Assembly: GCF_900302485.1 (NCBI RefSeq)
Contig: NZ_OMOI01000001.1
Location: 496,001 to 560,000 of the forward strand
Direction of reading: 5' to 3'
Length of the DNA stretch: 64,000 bases
Source: Aliiroseovarius pelagivivens
GTDB lineage: Bacteria; Pseudomonadota; Alphaproteobacteria; Rhodobacterales; Rhodobacteraceae
The translations under genes and the position numbers were made by a program. The notes under the pieces were generated by a model. The model did not search any database. It was given only the letters and a program-made list of their open reading frames with translations, and was not told the DNA's origin. Of this stretch, positions 47,735 to 56,401 are shown piece after piece (the stretch's first letter is position 1; every line of letters begins with the position of its first letter).

Positions 47735-48423
47735 GCGCCCTCCATCCGTTTGGCGATGCGCCGGGCCAGAACCTCGGACGCAACCAACGCCCCCATTGCG
47801 ATGATGATCGAGATCACAACCAGTCGAAGCGCCGCGTTCTCGCCTCCCGGAACTTGCAGGAAGCTATAGATGGCAGAGGGAACCGTGCGTGTCTCGCCGG
47901 CAATGTTCGAAACGAAGGTGATGGTCGCTCCGAATTCGCCCATCGCTTTGGCAAAGCCAAGGATCGCGCCCGCGATGATACCGGGCAGGGCGAGGGGCAG
48001 GGTGACGGTGGCAAAGACCGACCAGCGGCTGGCACCCAACGTGGCGGCGGCGGCTTCAAGCTTGGGATCGACCGCCTCGATCGACAGGCGGATGGCGCGC
48101 ACCATCAAGGGAAAGCCCATGATTGCAGCGGCCAGCGCTGCGCCTGTCCAGCGAAATGCCAGCGGCAAGCCCAGTTTGGTCAGGAACGCCCCAAGCGGCG
48201 CGGTGCCGCCAAAGGTCAGAAGCAGCAAATACCCTGTGACAACAGGCGGCAGGATCAGGGGCAAATGGACCAGTCCGTTTACCACCTGCTTGCCGGGAAA
48301 GTCCCTACGGGCCAGAAGATGCGCGACCCAGATGGCGAAGGGCAGCGACAGCGCCGTGGCCCAGCCTGCGACTTTCAAAGAAAGTGCGACCGCCTGCCAT
48401 TCTTCCGGACCAAGCCAGCTCAT
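47731..48423 (-). CDS. modB: Molybdate ABC transporter permease
   Basis: A 230-residue permease with about five transmembrane helices, the PLILPPVVTGYLLLLTFG segment typical of ModB, and the EAA loop LEAAAATLGASRWSVFATVTLPLALPGI. The start at 48423 overlaps the modA stop (ATGA); the frame is open for 100 codons further upstream only because it runs through modA in another frame. Confidence 0.93.
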   Translation of the reverse strand: MSWLGPEEWQAVALSLKVAGWATALSLPFAIWVAHLLARRDFPGKQVVNGLVHLPLILPPVVTGYLLLLTFGGTAPLGAFLTKLGLPLAFRWTGAALAAAIMGFPLMVRAIRLSIEAVDPKLEAAAATLGASRWSVFATVTLPLALPGIIAGAILGFAKAMGEFGATITFVSNIAGETRTVPSAIYSFLQVPGGENAALRLVVISIIIAMGALVASEVLARRIAKRMEGA

Positions 48424-49202
48424 TCTGGCACCTCTGGGGCAGGTAGGAAGCCGTGGCTTTGCAAGATCGCTTGCCCCGCGCCGCCGGTCAGATAGTCCAG
48501 AAATGCGCTGGCCGTTGCGACATCGCCAGATGCGATTGCTGCCGCCGGATAGGTGATCTGCGGATGCGTCTCGGCAGGGAACGGTGCAACACTGCGCACC
48601 TTCGGCTCTGCCTGCGCATCTGTGGCATAGACTACGCCCAACCGTGCCTCGCCCAGCGCGACCAGAGCCAAGGCGGCGCGGACATTGTCGGTCTGCACCA
48701 CATGGGGTTCCGCCGCATCCCACAGCCCCAGATGGGTCAGAGCCGCCTTGCCGTATTGTCCGGCGGGAATTGCATCGACCAGCGCCATGGAAATGCGCCC
48801 TCCGTCCAGGGCTGCCGCGAAATCCTCGGGCGTTTCTGGCAGGGTCGTCGGGGCTGCCTGCGCCGCGGGCGCGATCAGCGCCAGAGCATTCCCGGCAAAG
48901 TCCCGGCGTGAACCGTCTGCCAGCAATCCGGCATCCTCAATCACGTCCATCCAATCGGCATTCGCGGACAGGAACACATCCGCAGGCGCGCCCAAAGTGA
49001 TCTGTCGGGCCAGAACCGAGGACCCCGCGAAGGACAGGGCAATCCGGTGCCCGGTGTCATCTTCGAAAGCCCGTGCGACCTCGTCCAGCGCGCCGCCCAG
49101 ACTGGCGGCGGCGAAAACGGTGATGCGGTCAGCCAGCGACGGCATCGTTGACGCACCCAAAAACAGGGCGGCGAGGGTATATCGACAGGTGCACAAAAAC
49201 AT
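48420..49202 (-). CDS. modA: Periplasmic molybdate-binding protein
   Basis: A 260-residue protein with an N-terminal signal (YTLAALFLGASTMPSLA) and the ModA mature start DRITVFAAASLGGALDEVARAFEDDTG, followed by SFAGSSVLARQITLGAPADVFLSANADWMD, whose serines bind the oxyanion. The start at 49202 has a weak ribosome site. It lies 81 bases after hpaH in the same direction with no convincing terminator between, so some readthrough is possible. ATCTCG/CGAGAT repeats overlap the start codon. Confidence 0.93.
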   Translation of the reverse strand: MFLCTCRYTLAALFLGASTMPSLADRITVFAAASLGGALDEVARAFEDDTGHRIALSFAGSSVLARQITLGAPADVFLSANADWMDVIEDAGLLADGSRRDFAGNALALIAPAAQAAPTTLPETPEDFAAALDGGRISMALVDAIPAGQYGKAALTHLGLWDAAEPHVVQTDNVRAALALVALGEARLGVVYATDAQAEPKVRSVAPFPAETHPQITYPAAAIASGDVATASAFLDYLTGGAGQAILQSHGFLPAPEVPE

Positions 49203-49283
49203 CTCGGATCGAGATAACGGGATGCGCGGCCCGTCAGCAAGGAGTTTTCGGGGCGGGCGACATTTCGCCCTGCCCGCATGGGG

Positions 49284-50084
49284 TTAGGCGAAGTGGATAT
49301 CCACGCTGCCAAACAGCCCAAAATCCGCGTGAATGCCGGTGCCCGAGGGGCATTCGACAGGGCGGATAAAGCTGCCGGACAGGATGATCTGGCCCGGCTC
49401 GATACTTTGGCCATATTGCGCCATGCGGCGTGCCAGCCAGACAACGCTTTCCACGGGGTCGTTTAGAACGCCTGCACCCAATCCGGTTTCTTCAACCTCG
49501 TCGTTGCGGCTTGTGATTGCGCCGACCCAGCGCAGGTCAAAGGCGTCGATCGCATGGCGTTCGGTGCCAAGCACGATCCCGGCATTGGCTGCATTGTCGC
49601 TGATCGTGTCAAAGACGGTGCGGGTCTTTCCGGTTTCGGGATCCAAACGCTGAATGCGGGTGTCCAGGATCTCGATCGAAGGGGCAACATAATCCGTGGC
49701 GGCGACTACATCCTCGCGGGTCACATCCGTCCCCCCGATGGCGTCTTTCATGACGAAAGCGATCTCGGCTTCGATCCGGGGCTGGATAAAGCGGTCCGCC
49801 GGCACCGTCGAACCGTTCTCAAACAGCATGTCGTCAAACAGGATGCCGCTGTCAGGGATGTCGATGTTCAGCGCATATTGCATTGCCTTCGAGGTCAGGC
49901 CGATCTTCCAACCAATGACTTTGCGCCCCGCGTCGAGCTTGGCGCGGTAGATCGCGTTCTGCACCTGATAGGCATCGTCCATGCCCATGTCCGGGTGGCG
50001 TTTGGTCAGAAGCCCGATCTGATCTCGCGTCTTCTCGGCGGCAAGCAAATCGGCGGCGGCGCGGGCGTGATCTTCTGGCGTCAT
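49284..50084 (-). CDS. hpaH: 2-oxo-hept-4-ene-1,7-dioate hydratase
   Basis: A 266-residue FAH-superfamily hydratase of homoprotocatechuate catabolism, adding water to 2-oxo-hept-3-ene-1,7-dioate. It has YQVQNAIYRAKLDAGRKVIGWKIGLTSKAMQ, RIEAEIAFVMKDAIGG with metal glutamates, and IILSGSFIRPVECPSGTGIHADFG near the C-terminus, all typical of HpaH/MhpD-like hydratases. It overlaps hpaG by four bases (ATGA). Confidence 0.92.
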   Translation of the reverse strand: MTPEDHARAAADLLAAEKTRDQIGLLTKRHPDMGMDDAYQVQNAIYRAKLDAGRKVIGWKIGLTSKAMQYALNIDIPDSGILFDDMLFENGSTVPADRFIQPRIEAEIAFVMKDAIGGTDVTREDVVAATDYVAPSIEILDTRIQRLDPETGKTRTVFDTISDNAANAGIVLGTERHAIDAFDLRWVGAITSRNDEVEETGLGAGVLNDPVESVVWLARRMAQYGQSIEPGQIILSGSFIRPVECPSGTGIHADFGLFGSVDIHFA

Positions 50085-50935
50085 ACGACTTCGTCCTCGA
50101 TCGTGTTCGACAGCGTGCCAATCCCGTCGACCGACACTTCGACCACATCACCGGGTACAAGGTATTTGGGCGGGTCAAATCGCGCACCAGCACCGGTTGG
50201 TGTGCCCGTGACGATTACATCGCCGGGCTGAAGCGTCATGAAGGTCGAGATATAGGCGATTTCCTCGCGGATCGGGAACATCATGCGGTCTAGCGTGTCG
50301 TCTTGGCGAAGCTCTCCGTTCACGCGGGTCTGAATGCGCGCGTCATCCAGCTGAGTGGCGTCGGTGAAGGGCACCAGCCACGGGCCAATCGCACCCGAGC
50401 GATCCCAGTTCTTGCCCTGAGTCACGTTGAATTTCGCATGACGCACCCAATCACGGATCGTGCCTTCGTTGCAGAGCGTCAGCGCCGCGATGTGGTCATA
50501 GGCGTCTTCAGCCGCAATCCGGCGACCCGATTTGCCGATGACAATCGCCACCTCGCCTTCATAGTCCAGCGTGTGGTTTTCCGGCGGGCGGATTAGAGGG
50601 CGACCATGACCGGTGAACCCGCTGGCAAAGCGTGGGAACAGGGACATGTATTTCGGCTGCGCGCTGCCGTCTTTGTACTCGGCGTTGCGATCCGGGAAGT
50701 TCACACCCACGCAGAGGATCCGGCGCACATCAGGCATCACCATGTCGAAGGTGACGTCGGTATGGGTGACAGTGCGCGCTTGGGCAGCTGCGGCCAACGC
50801 GTCAAACTGCCCGGCGGCAATAACCTCGTAAAGGCTTGCGTGATCGGGGAAGGCGTCGTTCAGCGCGATCGCGCCTTCATCCGTGATCGCGCCGAAAAAT
50901 GTGTTTCCGTCGGCCGAGTATGTCGCAAAACGCAT
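50081..50935 (-). CDS. hpaG: FAH family decarboxylase/isomerase of homoprotocatechuate degradation
   Basis: A 284-residue fumarylacetoacetate hydrolase family protein with ILCVGVNFPDRNAEY, the metal-binding DYEGEVAIVIGKSGRRI and the PGDVIVTGTPTGAGARFDPPKYLVPGDVVEVSVDGIG C-terminal blocks. In the hpa cluster it should act as 5-oxopent-3-ene-1,2,5-tricarboxylate decarboxylase/HHDD isomerase. It is a single FAH unit, whereas the E. coli enzyme is a duplicated ~430-residue protein, so one active module is present. The general family would also fit acylpyruvases. Confidence 0.83.
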   Translation of the reverse strand: MRFATYSADGNTFFGAITDEGAIALNDAFPDHASLYEVIAAGQFDALAAAAQARTVTHTDVTFDMVMPDVRRILCVGVNFPDRNAEYKDGSAQPKYMSLFPRFASGFTGHGRPLIRPPENHTLDYEGEVAIVIGKSGRRIAAEDAYDHIAALTLCNEGTIRDWVRHAKFNVTQGKNWDRSGAIGPWLVPFTDATQLDDARIQTRVNGELRQDDTLDRMMFPIREEIAYISTFMTLQPGDVIVTGTPTGAGARFDPPKYLVPGDVVEVSVDGIGTLSNTIEDEVV

Positions 50936-51025
50936 TGTCTATTCTTTCACTATTCGCGCATTAAGTTGCGCTTTCTTGCATAGAAGGGATGCTGGAATTT
51001 ACAGATCCCTGCATTCTTTGCTGTT

Positions 51026-51868
51026 TTATACCGAGAAGCTGATGTTCGCCTGCCCAGTACCGGAGCTGCCGAAATAGGGGGTGTAGATGTCGATCTTTCC
51101 CTCGTAGTCCTTCCAGCCCAAAGCGCCGAACAGAAGCGCGGTGTCATTCATCGCGCATTCCCCGGTGCACTTGACCGCATAGTCGGGCAGCAGGTCGAGG
51201 AACTCGGCCCATTTGCCGGTTTCCCACAGTTCAAGGACGCGCAGATCCATCTGGCGGTTGAACTCGCCATTCACAGAATTCAGCCCATCAACCGAGCGTT
51301 CGTTGGGCGTGAAGTCGTGGCTCATAGATCCAGAGGCGAAGATGGCGACCTTGCGGTCCGACCGCTTGATCCCTTCAGCAATCGCAGAGCCCCAACGGCG
51401 GTTTTCTTCGATGGACGAAAACTGGTTCACGGCAATTGGCAGGACGCGGGCGTTTACGTCTTTGTTGATGAAGTGCATCGGCAGAAGCGTTCCGTATTCC
51501 ATACCCAAATCAGGTTGCGCATGGCCCATGGCGCGCTCGCCGCGTTCCTCGAGCACGCTCAGGATGCTCTGTGCCAGCTCGCTGTCGCCCTGATAGTCGA
51601 ATTCCATATCCGCCAGCATGTGCGGCAGTTCGTGACTGATGAAGCGGCCCTTGTGGTGGGGCTTGGCGTTCAGGTGGAAGCCTTGGTTGGTGATCCAATG
51701 GGTGTCGAAAATAATGAACGTGTCCACACCCCGGTCAATCGCGTCTTGTCGCAGCTTGGCGTAACCATCGACAGCCGATTGGCGGATGCCTTTGTATTGC
51801 GGCATGGTTTCGGACATCCAGATGCTGGGCACATGGGTGATTTTTGCAGCTTGAACGATCTGTCCCAT
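51026..51868 (-). CDS. hpaD: 3,4-dihydroxyphenylacetate 2,3-dioxygenase
   Basis: A 280-residue class III (LigB-type) extradiol dioxygenase that opens the ring of homoprotocatechuate. It begins with AKITHVPSIWMSE, in which the histidine is a metal ligand, and has TFIIFDTHWITNQGFHLNA with the second histidine and FASGSMSHDFTPNERSVDGLN with the catalytic SHDF. It lies 90 bases upstream of hpaG and 49 bases after hpaE. Confidence 0.93.
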   Translation of the reverse strand: MGQIVQAAKITHVPSIWMSETMPQYKGIRQSAVDGYAKLRQDAIDRGVDTFIIFDTHWITNQGFHLNAKPHHKGRFISHELPHMLADMEFDYQGDSELAQSILSVLEERGERAMGHAQPDLGMEYGTLLPMHFINKDVNARVLPIAVNQFSSIEENRRWGSAIAEGIKRSDRKVAIFASGSMSHDFTPNERSVDGLNSVNGEFNRQMDLRVLELWETGKWAEFLDLLPDYAVKCTGECAMNDTALLFGALGWKDYEGKIDIYTPYFGSSGTGQANISFSV

Positions 51869-51917
51869 TGGGTCTCCTCCCGTTGGTGGTCGCGCGTTTC
51901 GGGTGTCGGGCGGGTGC

Positions 51918-53426
51918 TTACGCGCCCAGCCGCATGATCTTGTGTTGGCCGGTGGCGAAACCGACGTGCTTTTGCTCCATATAGAACTCGAACGACCAGT
52001 CGCCGCCGTCGCGCCCGATGCCGGATGCCTTCACACCGCCAAACGGGGTTGGCAGGTGGCGGACGTTTTCCGAGTTTACCCAGATCATGCCCGCTTCCAG
52101 CTTGTCTGTGAAGCGCAAGGCACGGATCAGGTCGTTGGTCCAAACGTAGCCCGTCAGGCCGTATTCAGTATCATTGGCCATCGATAGCGCTTCGTCTTCC
52201 GTCGAGAAGGGGATCGAGGTCAGAACCGGGCCGAAGATTTCTTCGCGCGCGATGCGCATCTGGTTGGTGGCATTGGTAAACAGCGTTGGGCGCACGAAAT
52301 AGCCTTCGTCACCCACCTTCACGCCGCCTGCCGCGACGGTCGCACCGTCTTCCTTGGCGATGTCGAAATACGAGGTCACTTTGTTGTAGTGTTCCTTGGT
52401 CACCAGCGGGCCGATCTCGGTCGCGGGATCCAGCGGATGGCCGACCTTGATGTTGTTTACACGCTCGACCAGCTTGGCTTCGAATTCCTCTTTGATCGTG
52501 TCCTGCACGAACAGGCGCGACGAGGACGTGCAGCGCTCGCCGTTGATCGAGTAAATCATGAAGATCACCGCATCCAGTGCGCGATCCAGATCGGCATCGT
52601 CAAAGACGATCACCGGGTTTTTCCCACCCAATTCCAGATGGTTACGCTTATGCGTGTCCGCGCCCTGTTTGACGATCAGGCTGCCGGTGCGGCTTTCCCC
52701 GACAAAGGCAATCGCTTTGATCTTCGGGTGTTCGCACAGAGCCTTGCCAGCGTCCGGGCCAAAGCCGTTCACGGTGTTCAGCACACCTTTGGGCAGGCCA
52801 GCCTCTTCCGCGATTTCGACCAACAAGCGCGCGGTTAGTGGACTGTCCTCAGCGGGTTTGTGGACCACGGTACAACCAGCGGCCAGAGCGGGGGCGATCT
52901 TCCATGTGGACAGCATGAAGGGCGTGTTCCACGGCGTGATGACACCCACCGGGCCGATCGGCGTGCGGCTGGTCACGTTCATCAGCGTGGGCGATTTCAG
53001 GTGCTGCCCATCGCGCGACTGAATGACCTGATCTGCGAAATAGCGAAAGTTTTCGGCCCCGCGCAGGGCGGCTTTCGACATGAAGCGAAGGGTCTGGCCG
53101 GTATCCCAACATTCGCACAGCGAGATCTCTTCAGCACGCGCTTCGATGGCGTCGGCCACGTTCAGAAGGATGCGACGTCGCTCGGTGGCGGGCATGTCGC
53201 GCCAGCCTGCAAAGGCGTCATGGGCAGCATTGGCGGCAGTGTCGATATCATCCGCCGTGCCGTGGGCCACATCGCAGATCACCGACTTGTCCACCGGGCT
53301 GGTTGTCTGGAACACGCCGGCGGCGCCGTCCCGATCTTCGCCGGCGATCCGGTTTTTAATTCCCCCTGCGCGGAACCGCTCAAGATAGCCCGCGAGTTTC
53401 GAAAGATTGCTGTCCAGATCCGACAT
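51918..53426 (-). CDS. hpaE: 5-carboxymethyl-2-hydroxymuconate semialdehyde dehydrogenase
   Basis: A 502-residue NAD-dependent aldehyde dehydrogenase that oxidises the ring-cleavage product. Visible are the GVITPWNTPFMLSTWKIAPALAAGCTVVHKPAED nucleotide region, the catalytic glutamate in LELGGKNPVIVFDDADLD, the catalytic cysteine in YSINGERCTSSSRLFV, and EEIFGPVLTSIPF. The start at 53426 has GAGGGC upstream; an ATG five codons earlier lacks a ribosome site. It is the first gene of the hpaEDGH operon, divergent from hpaR. Confidence 0.94.
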   Translation of the reverse strand: MSDLDSNLSKLAGYLERFRAGGIKNRIAGEDRDGAAGVFQTTSPVDKSVICDVAHGTADDIDTAANAAHDAFAGWRDMPATERRRILLNVADAIEARAEEISLCECWDTGQTLRFMSKAALRGAENFRYFADQVIQSRDGQHLKSPTLMNVTSRTPIGPVGVITPWNTPFMLSTWKIAPALAAGCTVVHKPAEDSPLTARLLVEIAEEAGLPKGVLNTVNGFGPDAGKALCEHPKIKAIAFVGESRTGSLIVKQGADTHKRNHLELGGKNPVIVFDDADLDRALDAVIFMIYSINGERCTSSSRLFVQDTIKEEFEAKLVERVNNIKVGHPLDPATEIGPLVTKEHYNKVTSYFDIAKEDGATVAAGGVKVGDEGYFVRPTLFTNATNQMRIAREEIFGPVLTSIPFSTEDEALSMANDTEYGLTGYVWTNDLIRALRFTDKLEAGMIWVNSENVRHLPTPFGGVKASGIGRDGGDWSFEFYMEQKHVGFATGQHKIMRLGA

Positions 53427-53460
53427 GTCGCCCTCATTCATTTCAGTAATTAATTGCGAT

Positions 53461-53491
53461 GTTAACTAATGGCGCGACCATTGTCAACAAT
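53461..53491. promoter_or_regulatory. Palindromes in the hpaE/hpaR divergent region
   Basis: GTTAAC (53461-53466, within TGTTAACTAA) and the 12-base palindrome ATTGTCAACAAT (53480-53491) lie between the divergent starts. HpaR of E. coli represses both directions from sites in its divergent region, so these are candidate HpaR operators. Confidence 0.5.
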
Positions 53492-53498
53492 AGTTGCT

Positions 53499-53526
53499 TT
53501 GTTCATTTCCTACCGCTTGCTATAAC
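53499..53526 (+). promoter_or_regulatory. hpaR promoter, probably leaderless transcript
   Basis: TTGTTC (53499-53504) and TATAAC (53521-53526) are 16 bases apart. The -10 element ends six bases before the hpaR ATG at 53533, and no ribosome site exists between them, so transcription should begin at or next to the start codon. Confidence 0.5.
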
Positions 53527-53532
53527 ACCCTC

Positions 53533-53985
53533 ATGACCAAGAGTAATTCGACCCGTTCCGGCTATCCCAGAACCTCGCGTTCGCTGCCCATCTCGCTGCT
53601 GCGGGCACGCGAAGTGGTGATGCAGCCGATTCGCGACATGCTGGGCGAGCTGGGCCTGACCGAACAGAAATGGCGTATCCTGCGTACGCTGGACGAACTG
53701 GGCGAGGTCGAGCAAAGTACCATCGCGAAAGAGGCCTGCCTGCTTCTGCCCAGTCTGACGCGGATCCTGCGGGGGATGGAGGCAGACGGCCTGATCTCGC
53801 GCCAGTCTGACGCCAAGGACAAGCGCCGAACGCTGGTCACGATCACCGACAAGGGGCGTGCCATCGTGCGCGACAACCTGCATCTGGCCAATGACATCTC
53901 GGCCCGGATCGAATCCCACATGGGCGAGGACGAGGTGAAGCAGCTTTTGGATCTTCTGGAAAAGCTGCAAGCCGCCAAGCTCTGA
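53533..53985 (+). CDS. hpaR: MarR family regulator of homoprotocatechuate degradation
   Basis: A 150-residue MarR-type winged-helix protein: SLPISLLRAREVVMQPIRDMLGELGLTEQKWRILRTLDELGEVEQSTIAKEACLLLPSLTRILRGMEADGLI matches HpaR, with the basic wing DAKDKRRTLVTITDKG. It is divergent from hpaEDGH and should release the operon when homoprotocatechuate or a related acid is present. The ATG at 53533 lacks an upstream ribosome site and follows a TATAAC box closely. Confidence 0.9.
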   Translation: MTKSNSTRSGYPRTSRSLPISLLRAREVVMQPIRDMLGELGLTEQKWRILRTLDELGEVEQSTIAKEACLLLPSLTRILRGMEADGLISRQSDAKDKRRTLVTITDKGRAIVRDNLHLANDISARIESHMGEDEVKQLLDLLEKLQAAKL

Positions 53986-54094
53986 CTACGGCCCTCTCCT
54001 CGCTTTGGGCGCATAAGGGCTTGCAAACGCCGCCTTTCGTCAGCAGGTGTATCGCGCAGAATGTTATCACCGTTCCGCAGCGGAGGCTTTGCAG

Positions 54095-55210
54095 GTGGAT
54101 ATCAGATTTGATCATGGACCGGATGGGGGTGCTGGGCTGTTCACGGCCCCGCAGGATCTGATCGTGGCGTGGTTGCTGGACGATGTGCCTGACGCGTTGG
54201 ACCGCTTGGATCGAGCACAGAAAAGTGGCGCGTGGCTGGCGGGATTTGCAAGCTACGAGCTTGGCTATGCGCTGGAACCGCGCCTGGAGCCACTGCTGAA
54301 ACCGAACCGCCGTCTGCCGCTTTTGATGTTCGGTCTCTATGACGGACCCACCCCCGCGTCTGCGCTTCGACCGGGCGACGCTGCGCTGTCCGAATTAACG
54401 CCCGATTGGGATGCGGGCACCTATGCGCGCGGGTTTCAGGCGGTGCATGACTATATCTGCGCGGGCGACACTTATCAGGTCAATCTGACTTTCCCGATCC
54501 GGGGTAGGGCGCAAGGCGACGTGCAAGCGCTCTATCATGCGCTGACGCGCTTGCAGCCGGTGCAATATGGCGCGCTGGTGCAGGCGGAAGGCTTGCCGGC
54601 GATTCTGTCCCGCTCGCCCGAGCTGTTCTTTCGCACCGACGCGGGCGGGATGATCGAGACCCGTCCAATGAAAGGCACCCAGCCCCGCAGTTCCGACCCC
54701 GTCGAGGACGCCGCACGCGCGGTATTTCTGAAAAGCGACGAGAAAAATCAGGCCGAGAACCTGATGATCGTGGACCTTCTGCGCAACGATATCTCGCGCA
54801 TCTGCGAAGCAGGCAGCGTCCACGTGCCCGAGCTATTCACCGTGGAAAGCTACGAGACTGTGCACCAGATGGTGTCTCTGATCCGTGGCCAGATGGAAGC
54901 CGGCACCAGCCTATCCGGCATCCTGCGCGCGCTCTTCCCCTGCGGGTCCATTACCGGCGCCCCCAAACTGCGCGCGATGGAGATCATCGCCGAGCTGGAA
55001 CCCAATCCCCGCGACATTTATTGCGGCTCGATCGGCTGGATGGCCCCTGATGGTCGGTCCGAATTCAACGTCGCCATTCGAACACTTTTGCTGGATGGCA
55101 CGGACGCAATGCTGAACGTCGGGGGCGGGTTGGTCTATGACAGCACTGCGGCTTCGGAATACGAAGAAGCGTTGTGGAAGGCGCGGTTTGCGTCGCGGTT
55201 GGAGCGGTAG
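54095..55210 (+). CDS. pabB: Aminodeoxychorismate synthase component I
   Basis: A 371-residue chorismate-binding enzyme making 4-amino-4-deoxychorismate for folate. Motifs are ETRPMKGTQPRSSD with the PIKGT-like active site, NLMIVDLLRNDISRIC, VESYETVHQMVSLIRG and FPCGSITGAPKLRAMEII, all diagnostic of the PabB/TrpE fold. Among PabB proteins it lacks a fused lyase domain. The start is GTG at 54095, eight bases after GGAGG; the frame is open further upstream to 54047. Confidence 0.9.
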   Translation: MDIRFDHGPDGGAGLFTAPQDLIVAWLLDDVPDALDRLDRAQKSGAWLAGFASYELGYALEPRLEPLLKPNRRLPLLMFGLYDGPTPASALRPGDAALSELTPDWDAGTYARGFQAVHDYICAGDTYQVNLTFPIRGRAQGDVQALYHALTRLQPVQYGALVQAEGLPAILSRSPELFFRTDAGGMIETRPMKGTQPRSSDPVEDAARAVFLKSDEKNQAENLMIVDLLRNDISRICEAGSVHVPELFTVESYETVHQMVSLIRGQMEAGTSLSGILRALFPCGSITGAPKLRAMEIIAELEPNPRDIYCGSIGWMAPDGRSEFNVAIRTLLLDGTDAMLNVGGGLVYDSTAASEYEEALWKARFASRLER

Positions 55211-55298
55211 CTGCGCTTTCAATACAGATGTCCTGCGGGTCTAAGCCCGCTGTTTGAAGCCAAACTTCAATTATCTGATTTTTGGGATGTTGGGAAAA

Positions 55299-55382
55299 TG
55301 GTGGGCGACCTTGGAATCGAACCAAGCGTGAGTCGCCTCGAGGGAGTTACAGTCCCCTGCCACACCTTGCGGCCTGTCGCCC
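55299..55382 (-). tRNA. tRNA-Tyr (GUA)
   Basis: On the minus strand the acceptor GGGCGAC (55382-55376) pairs with GTCGCCC (55309-55303), followed by A and encoded CCA (55301-55299). The anticodon loop reads CTGTAAC with anticodon GTA. A long variable arm (type II tRNA) and the T arm CTTGG-TTCGATT-CCAAG are present. Length 84 bases with CCA. Confidence 0.95.
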
Positions 55383-55543
55383 ACTTTTTCCTGCGCAATC
55401 TGCGCCGAACGTGGGGCTAGGTATCGCGGGCAGCTTGCGGCGTCAATACGAAAAATCACCCAAATGCACTTGCCAAAAGCACTTGTCTCTTAGAATGCCA
55501 TGGCGCATTGTCCGGGCCTTGTAAAAACTCAGCGGATCGCGTG

Positions 55544-56326
55544 ATGAAAAAGCCAAAATGGGTCGTTCAGAAAGAAAAAGACAAGCGTCAGGCGGCGTCT
55601 GAAACCGTGTGGCTTTTCGGGCTGCATGCGGTGCGGGATGCGCTGATGAACCCGGATCGTGAACGGCTGCGGTTGATCGTGACGAAGAACGCGTGCGACA
55701 AGCTGGCCGATGCGATTGAAGCGTCCGGCATGACGCCGGAAATGGCGGATCCGCGCAGATTTCCAGCCCCAATTGACCCCAATTCGGTCCATCAAGGGGC
55801 CGCGCTTGAAGTGAAGCCCTTGAACTGGGGCGATTTCGCCAGTCGCGTGATCGGCGGCGAAGGGAAAATGCCCGTGGTTGTTATGCTCGACCGGGTGACC
55901 GACCCTCATAATGTAGGCGCGGTTCTGCGCTCGGCCGAAGTGTTCGGGGCGAGCGCCGTTGTCGGCACGAAACACGGATCCGCGCCCGAGACAGGTGCGC
56001 TGGCCAAGACCGCTTCGGGCGCGTTGGAGCGCCAACCCTATCTGCGCGTCCGCAATCTGGCTGAAGCGATGGAAGAGCTGCGCAAAATGGGCTTCGTTGT
56101 CCTTGGTATGGATGGCGAGGCAACGAAAACCATTGAAGAGGCATTGGCCGCCCGCCCGGATCGCCCTGTCGCGTTGGTCATGGGGGCTGAAGGGCCGGGG
56201 CTGCGTGAAAAGACCAAGGCGACCTGTGACGCGCTGGTGAAAATCCCCTTCGCGCGCGACTTTGGATCCTTGAACGTGTCCAATGCAGCAGCGGTCGCAC
56301 TCTACGCCACGCGCCTCACGCGGTGA
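55544..56326 (+). CDS. rlmB: 23S rRNA 2'-O-methyltransferase, RlmB/SpoU type
   Basis: A 260-residue SPOUT-class methyltransferase. The N-terminal substrate domain contains VWLFGLHAVRDALMNPDRERL. The C-terminal knotted domain has VVMLDRVTDPHNVGAVLRSAEVFGASAVV (motif 1), VALVMGAEGPGLREKTKATCDALVKIPF (motif 2) and SLNVSNAAAVALYA (motif 3). RlmB modifies G2251 of 23S rRNA; TrmH-like tRNA targets cannot be excluded. Confidence 0.92.
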   Translation: MKKPKWVVQKEKDKRQAASETVWLFGLHAVRDALMNPDRERLRLIVTKNACDKLADAIEASGMTPEMADPRRFPAPIDPNSVHQGAALEVKPLNWGDFASRVIGGEGKMPVVVMLDRVTDPHNVGAVLRSAEVFGASAVVGTKHGSAPETGALAKTASGALERQPYLRVRNLAEAMEELRKMGFVVLGMDGEATKTIEEALAARPDRPVALVMGAEGPGLREKTKATCDALVKIPFARDFGSLNVSNAAAVALYATRLTR

Positions 56327-56401
56327 TCACCTTGTTGTGGGTGGGGCTGTAATATCGGATTGGACAGCGCAGATTAGGGACAACCGAAAAAGGAGGTCCC
56401 A

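Noticed and set aside
48423..48723. 100-codon N-terminal extension of modB
   Set aside because: Lies inside modA in another frame and is rich in Arg, Gly and Cys; the ATGA junction at 48423 is the real start.
49195..49220. ModE box at the modA start
   Set aside because: Only short ATCTCG/CGAGAT repeats and a CGTTAT fragment are seen; they do not match a full molybdate-box layout.
49255..49270. GGGCGA/TCGCCC hairpin between hpaH and modA as a terminator
   Set aside because: The stem is only six base pairs and the minus strand has no T-run after it.
55065..55459. Short open frames around the tRNA-Tyr gene
   Set aside because: They cross the tRNA or the pabB end and have no coding features.
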